A stretch of DNA of 64,000 nt from contig JAEEVL010000001.1 in the NCBI GenBank assembly GCA_016290875.1, positions 355,135 through 419,134 on the forward strand, given 5' to 3'. This document shows positions 51,295 to 59,451 of the stretch, one piece after another; the stretch's first letter is position 1, and each line of letters opens with the position of its first letter. A model generated the notes under the pieces. The model was given only the letters and a program-made list of their open reading frames with translations. It made no database searches and had not been told where the DNA came from. The stretch is from Ruminococcus sp. (GTDB lineage Bacteria > Bacillota > Clostridia > Oscillospirales > Ruminococcaceae). The position numbers and the translations under genes were made by a program.

Positions 51295-51420
51295 TGCTGT
51301 ATCGAGATACACAGAGCGCGTAATGCTTTTGCTGAAACTGTGCGATGGTGGCTTAAAGGTCACAGCGATTATACACCTGAGGAGATCAGCAGGTTCTATT
51401 TTGAGAGTGTTGATATTTGA
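51295..51420 (+). pseudogene. In-phase open tail after the phosphatase stop
   Basis: Directly after TGA (51292-51294) the same frame reads EIHRARNAFAETVRWWLKGH and then SDYTPEEISRFYFESVDI, with no start codon of its own. It has natural protein composition, so either the phosphatase lost its tail to a stop mutation or this is the end of a different gene. Confidence 0.4.
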
Positions 51421-51442
51421 ATAGCAAAATTAGATATGTAAA

Positions 51443-51485
51443 AGGGCAATGTATTCCATTTACGGAAAACATTGCCCTCTTCTTA
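51443..51485. terminator. Bidirectional terminator
   Basis: Stem AGGGCAATGT / ACATTGCCCT (51443-51452, 51469-51478) with T-rich sequence on both outer sides. It ends the plus-strand phosphatase operon and the minus-strand deacylase gene. Confidence 0.85.
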
Positions 51486-52028
51486 TTCTATTGGAAGATC
51501 TATAAATGTTGGCTCATGCTTAGCTTCACGGACATATCTAAGCATGTCATCTCTGAGCAGGCGGACTGTTGATGTATTGATACCTGGATGTCCGCAGATG
51601 TATTCATCTTTCATCAGGTCTTTATCTATGACGAGCTGTATGTTGTCATCCGTATCGTATATAAGCTCAAGCGCTGATACAGATCCGGGTATAGTATGCA
51701 GATACTCCTGCATCTTATCAGCTTCCGCAAATGAAAGGCGAGCACAATTGAGCTGCGAGGTTAGAAACTTGGTCTTGAACGGCTTGTCTCCGGGCATAAG
51801 CAACATATAAAAGCTTGTTTTCTGTCGGTTGCACAGGAAGAGGTTCTTGCAAATCTTAGCACCAAGTACCTTTTCGATAGCAAGGCAATCCTCCATAGTA
51901 TCTGCATGGTCATGGTCAACACGCTTATAGGCTATACCGAAAGAATCAAGCTTATCGTATATAGCCATTTCAACGTCTGAGCGTTCATCTGTCGGACGTC
52001 CGCTGTAAAGTGTCTTATCTATATTCAT
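51483..52028 (-). CDS. ProX/YbaK-like aminoacyl-tRNA deacylase
   Basis: 181 residues of the prolyl-tRNA-synthetase-associated (ProX) family: YKRVDHDHADTMEDCLAIEK, the lysine-bearing KNLFLCNRQKTSFYMLLMPG, LSFAEADKMQEYL and GHPGINTSTVRL. These enzymes clear mischarged tRNA, typically alanyl-tRNA(Pro). AAGGAG precedes the ATG. The last 62 residues are closely matched by a truncated copy at 59.2-59.4 kb. Confidence 0.92.
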   Translation of the reverse strand: MNIDKTLYSGRPTDERSDVEMAIYDKLDSFGIAYKRVDHDHADTMEDCLAIEKVLGAKICKNLFLCNRQKTSFYMLLMPGDKPFKTKFLTSQLNCARLSFAEADKMQEYLHTIPGSVSALELIYDTDDNIQLVIDKDLMKDEYICGHPGINTSTVRLLRDDMLRYVREAKHEPTFIDLPIE

Positions 52029-52064
52029 TATCTTACTCCTTTAATTATTATCAATTGTATTGTA

Positions 52065-53117
52065 TCAAATGTCGCTTCGGGTATAGAATGTACTTCTTCC
52101 ACTGCCGTGCTTTAACAGAAGTCCCTGTTCAACGAGCTGCTTGATAGAATTTTCAACCGAAGCCTTGCTGATTGTCGGACAAAGCTCCATAACTTCACTC
52201 TTTGTAAATTTACCGATCTTATTATATACAGCACGACGTACCATTTCTATTGCCGGTAATTTTTCGTCGACCAGCGCTACACGTTCCTCAAAGTCGCGAT
52301 AAGCAGCGAGAATAGTCTGCAACAAATACTTTATAAACGGAGCAGGATCTTCTTCGCCTTCGTTCCAGCCTTTCTGATGACACAGCTCTAAAGCGTCGTA
52401 GTACAGGTTCTTGTTCTTGGCTATCTTGCTTTCAAGGGAGATATATCTGCCGATTACATAACCAGAACGATACAGCAGCAGAGTTGTGAGTAGGCGGCTC
52501 ATTCTGCCGTTGCCGTCATTGAAGGGGTGCATGCAGAGAAAGTCATGGATAAACACTGGTATCAGCAGCAGTGCATCGATATCCTGCGTTGCAATTATGC
52601 GATTATAGCTGTCACATATCGCTTCGGTAGCAGTCGGAGTTTCATATGGCGGCAGAGGAGTGAATAATATGAATTCACGTCCATTAGCATCTATCGCACT
52701 AATATAATTCTGAGAGTTCTTGAATGTACCACCGATGCTTTTATGAGAATATTTATATAGGTCACGATGGAGCTGGAGCATGTAGTTTGATGTAATCGGT
52801 ATATACTCGAAGTTCTCGTGAATAGTATTCAGTACATCACGGTATCCCATGATCTCTTCCTCGTCACGGTTTCTGGGCGTTGTCTTGTCTTTGACAAGCT
52901 GTAACAGACGGGTGTTAGTAGTTCGTATCCCTTCAATCTCATTGGATGCTTCTGTACTTTGAACCTTTGCAATCTCAATAAGGCGGTCAAGCTCGGCAGG
53001 TTTCTGTTTCAGATAAAGCTCCTGTCTGCCTTTATGTTCGTGAATCTGGGCTACAAGACCGATGATCTCACTGTCCCATGAACGTTTTGCAAGTATGCTG
53101 TAATCAAAGTTTCTCAT
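52065..53117 (-). CDS. Fic-family AMP-transferase-like protein 2
   Basis: 350 residues from the ATG at 53117 (AAGGAG nine bases upstream); the longer frame would start before the promoter. Catalytic motif HPFNDGNGRMSR (about 195-206) is intact. Inhibitory motif SNEIEG precedes it (class II, near residue 65). A C-terminal winged helix (GKFTKSEVMELCPTISKASV) resembles that of Fic 1 in placing. The substrate is unknown. It is transcribed alone, between a deacylase gene and the attachment-like repeat. Confidence 0.93.
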   Translation of the reverse strand: MRNFDYSILAKRSWDSEIIGLVAQIHEHKGRQELYLKQKPAELDRLIEIAKVQSTEASNEIEGIRTTNTRLLQLVKDKTTPRNRDEEEIMGYRDVLNTIHENFEYIPITSNYMLQLHRDLYKYSHKSIGGTFKNSQNYISAIDANGREFILFTPLPPYETPTATEAICDSYNRIIATQDIDALLLIPVFIHDFLCMHPFNDGNGRMSRLLTTLLLYRSGYVIGRYISLESKIAKNKNLYYDALELCHQKGWNEGEEDPAPFIKYLLQTILAAYRDFEERVALVDEKLPAIEMVRRAVYNKIGKFTKSEVMELCPTISKASVENSIKQLVEQGLLLKHGSGRSTFYTRSDI

Positions 53118-53139
53118 AAGCTCGCACTCCTTTCTCATA

Positions 53140-53214
53140 ATTATAATCGTTTTTAGGAGAAAAGTCAAGTGCTTAGGCAATAATATCTCCTAAATCCTAT
53201 TATGAATTAGGAGA
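53140..53214 (-). promoter_or_regulatory. Fic 2 promoter with repeated TTAGGAGA boxes
   Basis: Minus-strand -35 TTGACT (53163-53168), 17-base spacer, -10 TATAAT (53140-53145). TTAGGAGA is found in the spacer (53153-53160) and as an inverted pair upstream (53186-53193 and 53207-53214). As for Fic 1, this fits a self-binding operator. Confidence 0.7.
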
Positions 53215-53310
53215 CAACTATTATTCGTTTCATTATATAATTACTTCGTTGATGTAATCAGCACATTCATACGAAACAGATGATTTCTTGAAGTATTCAT
53301 AAATAGAATC

Positions 53311-53520
53311 AGCTCCCGTAAGGGAGCTGGCTTATTTTGTAACGTTATACCACCTATATGTCGTGTGAATTTCGTGTGAATTCGTGTGAAAAACGTCTGT
53401 TTTTTTCTCACACGCAACTGCAAAAATGCAGTTGAAACTGTTTTCTGTAGGTAACAGAAAAGCCTGTATTTCGGTGCTTTTCTCGAAATACAGGCTTTTT
53501 AATTCTGGCGGACAGAGAGG
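53311..53520. repeat. Attachment-like direct repeat, copy B
   Basis: A block of about 210 bases matched at 58082-58302. In order: a hairpin AGCTCCC / GGGAGCT, three tandem TTCGTGTGAA boxes (53361-53390), a CAACTGCAAAAATGCAGTTG segment, a strong hairpin (AGCCTGTATTTCG / CGAAATACAGGCT, 53461-53496) and a tRNA-Ser-like 3' end cut short (TGGCGGACAGAGAGG, 53506-53520). Read on the minus strand this is tRNA acceptor end, tRNA terminator, then integrase arm sites. Confidence 0.7.
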
Positions 53521-53859
53521 AATATGAATATTTTTAGCGACGTGTTTTCGCCTATTTATAGACTTTTATAATTTCCGCGTGGAATAGAATTATTCAGATT
53601 GAAAGCCATTTCTTCTTTAGCTGTTTTCTGCCTCTATTATACTGCATACTCTGTCAGATTGCAAGAACGATTAATAAAAAACCCCCTCACCAATCAGGAG
53701 CATCTCAGTTTCCTACCTGATGAGGGAGAGCGTATCATTATATTCACTTTTCCATGCTGACCGTCACACATGTCTTGAAACGAACTTTCAGAAAAAGTCG
53801 CAGACCTTCATATTGGTAGTCCTTTAATAAGCGAACTTCTTTTCATGTGAAATAGATTA
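53521..53859. other. Gap downstream of the Dxs-like gene
   Basis: About 340 bases with no gene that I can support. 53679-53729 holds a minus-strand terminator: stem CCCTCATCAGG / CCTGA-GTGAGGG around a long loop, followed by GGTTTTTTATT, which ends the Dxs-like operon. The rest is AT-rich. Confidence 0.7.
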
Positions 53860-55611
53860 TTATTTCAACGCACAGATTATCTCAGCGGTCAGCTTATCCA
53901 CGGAAATACCATGAGCATCAAGCAGTTCCTCAGCCTTGAATTCCGTGTGGAACGCCTTGGAAATGCCATGGCAACGTACCCGCATATCAGAATCGCCGTA
54001 GAATGCTGCAATATTCTGTCCGTAGCCGCCCATAACTTCACCGTCCTCAATGGTGATGACAAGGCTGTGGTCTTTTTTCAGTGAATCAAGAAGATCCTCG
54101 TCTACACCGCTGACAAATCTCGGATTGATGACCGTGATCTCTGTACCGGTCTGAGCCTTGACCTTGTCAGCCGCTTCCAGTGCCATGGGAACAAGTCCGC
54201 CCACTGCAAAGAGTGCGACCTTGCTGCCCTTGCGTTCGATCTTGTTTTTCAGAACTGAGTAATCAGTATCGTCAGCGACACCTGTCGATTTCAGATTGTC
54301 CACCACTCTGATCGCAACAGGGTGCTGCTTCTGCGTGGTTGCATAGCGGAACATCTGCACGAATTCCTCATTGCTTGCAGGTGCAAGATAAATGAGATTC
54401 GGGATATGAGCAAACATCTGAATATCGCAGAGCGCAATATGTGTATTGGAGTTCATACCGTAGGCACCGGGGCTAAGTATCAGGAAAGTTGCAGGACTGT
54501 CATTCAGGCACACATCATGTGACATCTGGTCGTATGTACGCTGATAGAAAGGAGCGAATGTGCCGAATACCGCCGTGCCGCCGTTTCTTGCTATTCCGCC
54601 TGCCATAGCGACTGCATTTTCCTCTGCAATGCCGACATCAATGAACTGTCCGCGGTCAACATATTCCTCACGGACACCCTGAACAAAGCCCAGTCCCATA
54701 GGAGTTGCGGCGTTCAGAACAATGGCATTCCCGTTCGTGTCCAGCATTTCTTTCAGGCAGTTGAACATGACACTTTCGCCGCCCTCATAAGGATACAGCG
54801 GAGAGCCGTCCTCAACATGGAAGGGACCGCCTGCGTGCCAGCTTTCACGGTCTTTTTCTGCATAGGGCAGACCTTTTCCCTTGATCGTGTGGATATGCAG
54901 CACAACAGGGTGGTCGATGTCCTTCACACTCTTAAACAGTTCAACAAGCTTTGTGGTATCGTGACCGTCATCGAGATAGCGGTAGTCCAGTCCCATTGCA
55001 CGGAACAGATTGTCCTCGGCAGTGCCGTTTGATTCACGGAGCTTTTTCAGCGTTTTGTAGAGTCCGCCGTGATTTTCAGCGATACTTTGGTCGTTGTCAT
55101 TCACGATGATAATGAGGTTCCTGTCGTACTCTCCTGCGTAGTCGAGAGCCTCAAGCGCCTCGCCGCCCGAAAGGGAACCGTCGCCGATGAGTGCGATGAT
55201 ATTCTCACTGCGCTGATTCAGGTCGCGTCCCTTTGCAAGTCCAAGCGCCAGAGAAACAGAGGTCGAAGTATGACCGACAATGAACATATCGTGTTCACTT
55301 TCATTCGGATTAGTATAGCCTGTCACATCGCCGAAATGCGTCTCATCCAGAAATGCCTCTTTTCTTCCGGTCAGAATCTTGTGCGGATAGCACTGGTGGG
55401 ATACGTCAAAAACGATCATGTCCTTCGGGGAATCGAATACATAATGAAATGCCACAGTCAGCTCCACCACACCGAGGTTCGGTCCCTGATGTCCGCCGGC
55501 TTTGCTGATCTTATTGATGAGTGCGGCTCTTGTCTCATCTGCAAGTACCTGAAGCTGAGAAACCTCCAGCTTTTTGATGTCGGCAGGGCCGTTGATATTT
55601 TCTAAGTACAT
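53860..55611 (-). CDS. 1-deoxy-D-xylulose-5-phosphate synthase-like enzyme
   Basis: 583 residues from the ATG at 55611 (GAGGAGG upstream). It is a thiamine-diphosphate enzyme of the Dxs/transketolase fold: HQGPNLGVVELTVAFHYVF, the ThDP/Mg motif GDGSLSGGEALEALDYAGE-N (ending IIIVNDN), then a pyrimidine domain with GIAEENAVAMAGGIA and EDGEVMGGYG near the end. Dxs makes the first isoprenoid/thiamine precursor from pyruvate and glyceraldehyde 3-phosphate. It is shorter than housekeeping Dxs (about 620) and lies in an island with a reductase and flavodoxin, so it is probably a second, specialised copy with a related ketol reaction. Confidence 0.88.
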   Translation of the reverse strand: MYLENINGPADIKKLEVSQLQVLADETRAALINKISKAGGHQGPNLGVVELTVAFHYVFDSPKDMIVFDVSHQCYPHKILTGRKEAFLDETHFGDVTGYTNPNESEHDMFIVGHTSTSVSLALGLAKGRDLNQRSENIIALIGDGSLSGGEALEALDYAGEYDRNLIIIVNDNDQSIAENHGGLYKTLKKLRESNGTAEDNLFRAMGLDYRYLDDGHDTTKLVELFKSVKDIDHPVVLHIHTIKGKGLPYAEKDRESWHAGGPFHVEDGSPLYPYEGGESVMFNCLKEMLDTNGNAIVLNAATPMGLGFVQGVREEYVDRGQFIDVGIAEENAVAMAGGIARNGGTAVFGTFAPFYQRTYDQMSHDVCLNDSPATFLILSPGAYGMNSNTHIALCDIQMFAHIPNLIYLAPASNEEFVQMFRYATTQKQHPVAIRVVDNLKSTGVADDTDYSVLKNKIERKGSKVALFAVGGLVPMALEAADKVKAQTGTEITVINPRFVSGVDEDLLDSLKKDHSLVITIEDGEVMGGYGQNIAAFYGDSDMRVRCHGISKAFHTEFKAEELLDAHGISVDKLTAEIICALK

Positions 55612-55624
55612 AGTTTTATCCTCC

Positions 55625-56485
55625 TCAGATCTTGAAACCATTTATCATCTTTACGAATGCAGGATCGCTGTGGTCAACTATCTCGCTGTGCCCAAGATCA
55701 AGTGCCGCGATCTTCTGCATATCCTCGTCTGAAAGTGTGAAGTCCCAGATGTCAAAATTCTGCTCCATACGTTCCACATGAACGGATTTTGGCAGGATCG
55801 AAACACCTCTCTGAGCATTCCATTTCAGCGCAATTTGTGCAGCGGTCTTACCGTATTTTGCTCCGATCACCGTCAGTACATGGTGGGTGAAGATACCGTG
55901 TCTGCCCTCTGCGAGAGGTCCCCATGCCTGTGGTGCGATACCGTATTCCCTCATGAGCGTGATCGCACTATCCTGCGTAAAGAACGGGTGCAGTTCAACC
56001 TGATTGACAGCAGGCATGATTTCTACATTCTCACAGAAATTTGCAAGAATAGCAGGATAGAAATTTGATACGCCGATCGCCTTTACCCAACCCTCTTTGT
56101 AAGCTTTTTCAAGCGCACGGTAGCCTGCAAAATAATCGCCCATAGGCTGATGGATCAGGATCAGATCAATATACTCCATATCAAGCTTTGCAAGAGATTC
56201 CTTTAGAGAAGCATAGGCGCCGTCTTCTGTTTTCATGTTTGATACCCACAGCTTCGTGGTGATGAATAGTTCCTCACGGCTTACAAGTCCGTCAGCAATC
56301 GCACGGTGGACAGCTTTTCCGACAGCCGCTTCATTCATATAGGCTTGTGCAGTGTCGATAAGGCGATATCCTGTCTTGATTGCATCATATACAGCCTGTT
56401 CGCAGACAGCCGCATCGGGCACCTGAAATACGCCGAAGCCCTCAATCGGCATTTTTGCTCCTGTGTTCAGTGTTACGAATTCCAT
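55625..56485 (-). CDS. Aldo/keto reductase
   Basis: 286 residues with the full family pattern: RLIDTAQAYMNEAAVGKAV (Asp and Tyr of the catalytic set), ELFITTKLWVSN (Lys), YIDLILIHQPMGDY (His) and KWNAQRGVSILPKSVHVERM at the NADPH site. It reduces carbonyls with NADPH; the substrate is unknown. It starts 18 bases after the flavodoxin gene and ends 13 bases before the Dxs-like gene, so the three form one operon. Confidence 0.94.
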   Translation of the reverse strand: MEFVTLNTGAKMPIEGFGVFQVPDAAVCEQAVYDAIKTGYRLIDTAQAYMNEAAVGKAVHRAIADGLVSREELFITTKLWVSNMKTEDGAYASLKESLAKLDMEYIDLILIHQPMGDYFAGYRALEKAYKEGWVKAIGVSNFYPAILANFCENVEIMPAVNQVELHPFFTQDSAITLMREYGIAPQAWGPLAEGRHGIFTHHVLTVIGAKYGKTAAQIALKWNAQRGVSILPKSVHVERMEQNFDIWDFTLSDEDMQKIAALDLGHSEIVDHSDPAFVKMINGFKI

Positions 56486-56503
56486 AATAAGTTCCTCCTT
56501 GTC

Positions 56504-56959
56504 TTATAGGTTCAGCCATTCTCTGACATCAGCTTCTGTCAGGTGATTTCCGTCAATGCTTTTGTGGACATTTCCCTTGCACAGCTTCTTGATATCGTCC
56601 GTGCCGACAGAACCGCTTCCGCCGTGGGTATTGAAAATATACACATTTTTACCGGTCAGGTCGTATTGCTCAAGAAAACTCAGCACAATCATCGGGCAGG
56701 TATACCACCATGCCGGATAACCGATCACAATGTCGGTATACTGTGATATATCCGCAATACCTCCTGCATAGGAAGGCCGTGTGTCCTTGTCACGCTCTTT
56801 TTTCGCCTGTGTCACACAGATGGGGTATATTTTTGAGTACGCCTTTTCCGGTTTCAGCTCAAACTGATCGCCGCCTGTTGTTTCTGTGATCATTTTGGCA
56901 GCCTTTCTTGTGTGTCCGCCCCATGAAAAGAATACAGTCAGAAATTTTCCCTCCGGCAT
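56504..56959 (-). CDS. Flavodoxin
   Basis: 151 residues. LTVFFSWGGHTRKAAKMI is a flavodoxin-type FMN phosphate loop in a variant form (SWGGHTRKAA). GYPAWWYTCPMIVLSFLEQY and NTHGGSGSVGTDDIKKL complete the FMN site of the NAD(P)H-oxidoreductase-like flavodoxin_4 branch. It carries electrons, probably in the reductive pathway of this cassette. It is divergent from the LysR gene, with about 155 bases of shared regulatory DNA (56960-57113). Confidence 0.93.
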   Translation of the reverse strand: MPEGKFLTVFFSWGGHTRKAAKMITETTGGDQFELKPEKAYSKIYPICVTQAKKERDKDTRPSYAGGIADISQYTDIVIGYPAWWYTCPMIVLSFLEQYDLTGKNVYIFNTHGGSGSVGTDDIKKLCKGNVHKSIDGNHLTEADVREWLNL

Positions 56960-57113
56960 ATGATCCCTCTTTTCCGGTATTGATTTTGATACTGGTTTGT
57001 GTTATAATCATAACAGATATCCTGTTACAAGCATATTATAGCATACTATTTTAGGTTTGTACAATGCTGATATCGGATACTGCTATAAATTAAAATCATA
57101 CTGAGGTGATGAT

Positions 57114-57953
57114 ATGCTGGAGATATATCTTCTGCGGCAGCTTGCCTCATTCAAAGAATACGGCACACTTTCCGAAGCTGCCGAACGGCTGTATCTTTCG
57201 CAGCCTGCGCTGAGCCGGAATATGAGAAAACTGGAGGAAGAGATTAGTGTACCGCTGTTTGTACTCAGCCGCAATAAGCTGAAGCTCAACGAAAACGGCA
57301 TACTGACCGCTGAGCTTGCCGGGAAAGCCTTGTCAGAGATTGACGGCATTGCAAAGCAGGTGCGGGACTTTGACCGCAGCCGCAGGACGATTTCGCTTGG
57401 CGTCTGTGCGCCCGCACCCATATGGAAACTGACTCCGCTTCTGTCGCAATTATACCCGACCATGACGATACAAACGGAGATCACAGAGGAAACGGAACTG
57501 CTGGAAGGTCTCCACAACGGACAGTATCAGCTGATCGTGCTGCATTTTCATCCGGAGGATAAACACTACATCAGCACCGCCTGCGGAACGGAAAAGCTGT
57601 TCTTCTCGCTGCCGACGATGCACAGGCTTGCAAACGAAACCTCACTATCCTTCTCCGACCTTGACGGCGAAAACTTGCTGCTGATGTCTGAAATTGGTTT
57701 CTGGCACGATATGGCTGTCAGAAAGATGCCACATTCCAGATTTCTGATTCAAAATGACCGCTTTACTTTTGACGAGATCGTCAATGCCTCTGTTCTGCCA
57801 TCTTTCAGCACAGATACTGCAAATGAGTTTTTCGGAAACAGTTCAGACCGTATTCAAGTTCCCATTACAGATGAAGAGGCTGAGGTGAGATATTTTCTTG
57901 TCTACCTAAAGGAGAATGATAAACAGTTTGAGCAGCTGTTTGAAATATTATAA
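57114..57953 (+). CDS. LysR-family regulator
   Basis: 279 residues. The N-terminal helix-turn-helix is typical: LRQLASFKEYGTLSEAAERL, LSQPALSRNMRKLEEE. A periplasmic-binding-like effector domain follows (about 90-279). GAGGTG precedes the ATG. LysR proteins commonly control the divergent operon, so it probably switches on flavodoxin, the aldo/keto reductase and the Dxs-like gene in response to a metabolite. Confidence 0.95.
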   Translation: MLEIYLLRQLASFKEYGTLSEAAERLYLSQPALSRNMRKLEEEISVPLFVLSRNKLKLNENGILTAELAGKALSEIDGIAKQVRDFDRSRRTISLGVCAPAPIWKLTPLLSQLYPTMTIQTEITEETELLEGLHNGQYQLIVLHFHPEDKHYISTACGTEKLFFSLPTMHRLANETSLSFSDLDGENLLLMSEIGFWHDMAVRKMPHSRFLIQNDRFTFDEIVNASVLPSFSTDTANEFFGNSSDRIQVPITDEEAEVRYFLVYLKENDKQFEQLFEIL

Positions 57954-58081
57954 TAGCTAAGCTTTTACTTTTGTATGAAAGCTCTATCTATTCACTTTTC
58001 AATACTAATCGTCACACCTTACTTGAACCGGATCTCCATATAGTCAGAGTGAAAACAATAAATTTATTCCCTAAAAAAACC
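57954..58081. other. Short gap before repeat copy C
   Basis: About 130 bases with no gene. AT-rich, without a clear terminator for the LysR gene; the hairpin that starts repeat C (58082) may fill that role. Confidence 0.5.
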
Positions 58082-58302
58082 AGCTCCCTCGCGGTAGCTG
58101 GCTTCTTTCAATAACGTTTATACCACCTATCGTCGTGTGAATTTCGTATGAATTCGTGTGAATTTTGCCTGTTTTTTCTTCACACGCAACTGCAAAAATG
58201 CAGTTCAAACTGCTTTTTGCAGTTAACAGAAAAGCCTGCATTTCGGTATTTTCCTCGAAATACAGGCTTTTTATTTCTGGCGGACAGAGAGGGATTCGAA
58301 CC
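58082..58302. repeat. Attachment-like direct repeat, copy C, with tRNA-Ser-like end
   Basis: Same order and about 85 percent identity (by eye) with copy B: hairpin, three TTCGTGTGAA-type boxes (58133-58162, one mutated), CAACTGCAAAAATGCAGTT, the AAATACAGGCT hairpin, then TGGCGGACAGAGAGGGATTCGAACC (58278-58302). Read on the minus strand the last part is GGTTCGAATCCCTCT then CTGTCCGCCA, a tRNA T-arm and acceptor end that fits tRNA-Ser. The rest of the tRNA is not here. Confidence 0.7.
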
Positions 58303-58322
58303 TTCATCACGTTCATAATTTC

Positions 58323-59213
58323 TCATATACAATTACTATTTCTTTTATGTTCGTTCTCATAAGACTTGATACCTGCCACTGTATCAGGTTTGAGGATAAA
58401 GTGCTTGAACAGCCAGTTGCCGCGTAAAATATCCTCACCATAGAATTGTATCTCTTTATACAATTTCTTAGGCTGAATATCGACCTCTGCACCGATAGCA
58501 TCGGTGATATCCGTATTTATCGGTACAGATTTTGGAGCATATATCCTGCTCATGCCATTCATTCTGAAACCATATTTTTTCATCATTGCGCCCATTTTGC
58601 CAGGCATATATTCAAGCTCACCTATACTGTTCACATAGACAACAGGGACTCCGAATGCCTCAATATAAGCCATACAGCGCTTGTCATTTTCATTGCGTTC
58701 TTTATTTGGTATATTCGGATCTGCAGGTGAACCATGCGGAAATAGTATCAGTGAAAGTTCGTCATTCCTGATGTTATCATAGAAGTGCTTGCGGCGTGAA
58801 TCGTAGCATATACACACACCAACATTTCCAAATGGAGTATGAATAATACTGCCGAAGTCTCCCCGCTTGAAAACTGCTGATTCGCCCTCAGACTTAGTAA
58901 CAACACCACATACACCGTCAGGACCTGCGATCATATAGCGGTTATAGTAGTCGCCGTTCTCCTTGTCGAGATAGCCTGCTCCGATATAGGTATTGTATTT
59001 TTTTGCTATGCTTACAGTCCACTGGCTTGCGTCACGACCGCAGTCATCTGCAAGTTTCCATATCTTCTGACTTGCCATATAACTGCATATGGCAAGCTCG
59101 GGCAGAACTACGATATCAGGCTTCGGAAGTTTCTCAATAAGCCCCTCGATATATGCTTTTCTGCGTTCTATACCTTTGATGTCGTTATCAAGCTCCAATG
59201 CAAATATACGCAT
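58323..59213 (-). CDS. Carbon-nitrogen hydrolase (nitrilase superfamily)
   Basis: 296 residues from the ATG at 59213 (GGAGTGA eight bases upstream); a longer frame would run antisense through the ProX remnant and is rejected. The catalytic triad is visible as Glu in VVLPELAICSY, a Lys in the middle region (around ESAVFKRGDFG or before it) and Cys in VGVCICYDSRR. It hydrolyses an amide or nitrile; subfamily not assigned. It follows repeat C directly. Confidence 0.9.
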   Translation of the reverse strand: MRIFALELDNDIKGIERRKAYIEGLIEKLPKPDIVVLPELAICSYMASQKIWKLADDCGRDASQWTVSIAKKYNTYIGAGYLDKENGDYYNRYMIAGPDGVCGVVTKSEGESAVFKRGDFGSIIHTPFGNVGVCICYDSRRKHFYDNIRNDELSLILFPHGSPADPNIPNKERNENDKRCMAYIEAFGVPVVYVNSIGELEYMPGKMGAMMKKYGFRMNGMSRIYAPKSVPINTDITDAIGAEVDIQPKKLYKEIQFYGEDILRGNWLFKHFILKPDTVAGIKSYENEHKRNSNCI

Positions 59214-59217
59214 AATA

Positions 59218-59414
59218 TCACTCCGTTGGAAGGTCAATGAATGTGGGTTCATGCTTAGCCGCACGGACATATTTGAGCATATCCTCTCGTAGAAGGCGGA
59301 ATGTCGAAGTATTGATACCCGGATGTCCGCAAATGTATTCATCGCTCATAAGGTCGTTATCTATGACGAGCTGTATATTGTTATCAGTGTCGAATATGAG
59401 TTCAAGTGGTGTGA
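59218..59414 (-). pseudogene. Truncated ProX-like deacylase copy
   Basis: The frame encodes PLELIFDTDNNIQLVIDN and then GHPGINTSTFRLLREDMLKY to the end, about 87 percent identical to the last 62 residues of the intact deacylase at 51483-52028. Sequence upstream is unrelated, so the first two thirds are missing. It is a duplication remnant, 4 bases from the nitrilase start. Confidence 0.88.
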
Positions 59415-59451
59415 AAATCACGTTAATGTGTTTATCTGAATAATACAACAG

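Noticed and set aside
53241..53423. 60-codon ORF in repeat copy B (and a similar one in copy C)
   Set aside because: It crosses the GTGTGA boxes and hairpins of the attachment-like repeat and is not conserved between B and C.
58278..58302. Complete tRNA gene
   Set aside because: Only the T-arm and acceptor end are present; the next bases do not form a variable loop or anticodon arm.
59214..59342. N-terminal extension of the nitrilase
   Set aside because: The extra 43 codons run through the ProX remnant in another frame; the ATG at 59213 has a proper ribosome site.
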